Shown here: piece after piece, positions 63,270 through 64,000 of the stretch | How the letters are laid out: every line of letters starts with the position of its first letter | Position numbering within the stretch: the first letter of the stretch is position 1 | DNA from: Peristeroidobacter soli | GTDB lineage: Bacteria > Pseudomonadota > Gammaproteobacteria > Steroidobacterales > Steroidobacteraceae | Direction of reading: 5' to 3' | Assembly (NCBI RefSeq): GCF_004138485.1 | Contig: NZ_ML142848.1 | Span: 1,586,640-1,650,639, forward strand | Length of the DNA stretch: 64,000 nt | Position numbers and translations under genes: made by a program | The notes under the pieces: generated by a model | Database searches by the model: none | The model's input: the letters and a program-made list of their open reading frames with translations, nothing else | Told to the model about the DNA's origin: nothing

Positions 63270-64000
63270 ATGCCGCCAGTGAAAGACCTGACCCGAGGCT
63301 CCATCGCCATCCACATCCTCAGCATGGCGGCGCCCGTCGCCATCAGCATGGTGGCGGGCGTTGCGTACCACCTGATCGATTTGTACTTCGTGACGCGCCT
63401 CGGCACCGAAGCGACCGCCGGCATCAATGCGGCAGGGACCGCAACGTTCATTCTCTCGGCGCTGACCCAGGTGCTGGGCACTGGCACGACCGTGCTGGTG
63501 GCTCACAGTCTGGGCCGCAAGGACGTGGCCAACACCAATCTCCTTTTCAACCAATCCATGGTCATGGCCGTGGTGTGCGGCGTCATCGCGGTGATCAGCG
63601 TGTGCCTGCTGATGCCACCGTACATGCGCGTGGTCTCTCGCGAAGCGGGCACCATCGCAGCGGGCACCAGCTATATCTACTGGGTCGCACCCGCCTATGC
63701 CCTGTTGTTTCCGATGATTGCCATGAGCTCCACGCTGCGGGGCGCGGGTGTGATCAGACCCGCGGTATTCTTCGTGTCTCTGACCGTAGTGCTGAATGCC
63801 GCGCTGGCTCCGGTGTTCATCGCCGGCTGGGGCACCGGCATTGCTTTGGGCGTGAAGGGCGCGGGCCTGGCCACCAGCGTCGCGATCTTTGTCGGCGTGC
63901 TCTGCATGGGGCTGCATTTTTCTCGCACGCAGCGACAGTTCCGCCTGGAGCGTGCGCTGATCTATCCACAACTGAAGCAATGGCGACGCATCCTCGCCAT
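63270..64000 (+). CDS. MATE-family efflux transporter, 5' part
   Basis: An open frame of 243 codons that runs off the right edge. It starts MPPVKDLTRGSIAIHILSMA and shows MATE helices in order: PVAISMVAGVAYHLIDLYFV, AAGTATFILSALTQVLGTGT, VMAVVCGVIAVISVCLLM, then ALLFPMIAMSSTLRGAGV. MATE proteins export drugs or metabolites using Na+ or H+. No strong ribosome site marks the ATG; a GTG at 63246 is possible. Confidence 0.88.
   Translation, partial: MPPVKDLTRGSIAIHILSMAAPVAISMVAGVAYHLIDLYFVTRLGTEATAGINAAGTATFILSALTQVLGTGTTVLVAHSLGRKDVANTNLLFNQSMVMAVVCGVIAVISVCLLMPPYMRVVSREAGTIAAGTSYIYWVAPAYALLFPMIAMSSTLRGAGVIRPAVFFVSLTVVLNAALAPVFIAGWGTGIALGVKGAGLATSVAIFVGVLCMGLHFSRTQRQFRLERALIYPQLKQWRRILA

Noticed and set aside
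63108-63980. 290-codon minus-strand frame rich in His, Arg and Ala
   Set aside because: It is the antisense shadow of the clear MATE transporter frame.

Overview
The window reads as a high-GC gammaproteobacterial chromosome. Evidence is a fused RlmKL methyltransferase, a TorF-type porin, several TonB-dependent receptors (one under a FecI/FecR pair) and an AguB/PuuR-like polyamine locus. The mix of receptors, peptidases and a fructan locus resembles Steroidobacteraceae/Nevskiales-type heterotrophs, but that placement is an inference. No rRNA and no CRISPR array was found; one tRNA gene is present.

Layout. 1-5.3 kb: rlmKL (3' end cut by the window edge), then a polyamine locus (aguB, PuuR-like regulator, divergent omega-aminotransferase). 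5.3-11.8 kb: a membrane GGDEF/EAL protein, a TorF porin, a cupin, an OmpA-like protein and an SDR oxidoreductase. 12.04-12.12 kb: tRNA-Met(CAU), whose 3' end is the insertion site of a genomic island spanning about 12.09-33.06 kb.

The island is bounded by a 16-bp direct repeat of the tRNA 3' end. It carries a tyrosine integrase, a frameshifted excisionase gene, an XRE regulator with palindromic operators beside it, a MOB_P-type relaxase with MobC and a recognisable nick site, and an orphan adenine methyltransferase. This is the make-up of an integrative mobilizable element. Its cargo looks like anti-phage defence. One block is a Gabija-like operon: an OLD/TOPRIM nuclease, a short UvrD-like helicase, an unknown third gene cut by an IS3-family insertion, and an AlbA_2 (Schlafen-type) protein. 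A second block is a divergon of a HATPase sensor-like protein and a membrane-tethered receiver protein facing a two-gene operon, which encodes a conserved unknown nuclease-like protein and an Mrr-nuclease/STAND-type NTPase fusion. I consider this second block the best candidate for an undescribed system.

33.1-33.7 kb: remnants of a HigBA-type toxin-antitoxin pair and an IS110 transposase. 33.7-40.8 kb: ECF sigma factor, FecR, STN-containing TonB receptor and S9 peptidase. 40.9-51 kb: hypothetical protein, lipoprotein, M19 dipeptidase-like protein, APC permease, second TonB receptor, CocE/NonD hydrolase and a winged-helix/TPR regulator, probably one peptide or amide uptake and degradation cluster. 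51.1-57.5 kb: Gfo/Idh/MocA oxidoreductase, MFS transporter, GH32 fructanase, ROK fructokinase and a glycosyltransferase. 58-60.8 kb: a translationally coupled trio (HAD phosphatase, nucleotidyltransferase-kinase fusion, nucleotidyltransferase) of surface-polysaccharide type. 60.8-64 kb: a third TonB receptor and the start of a MATE efflux gene.
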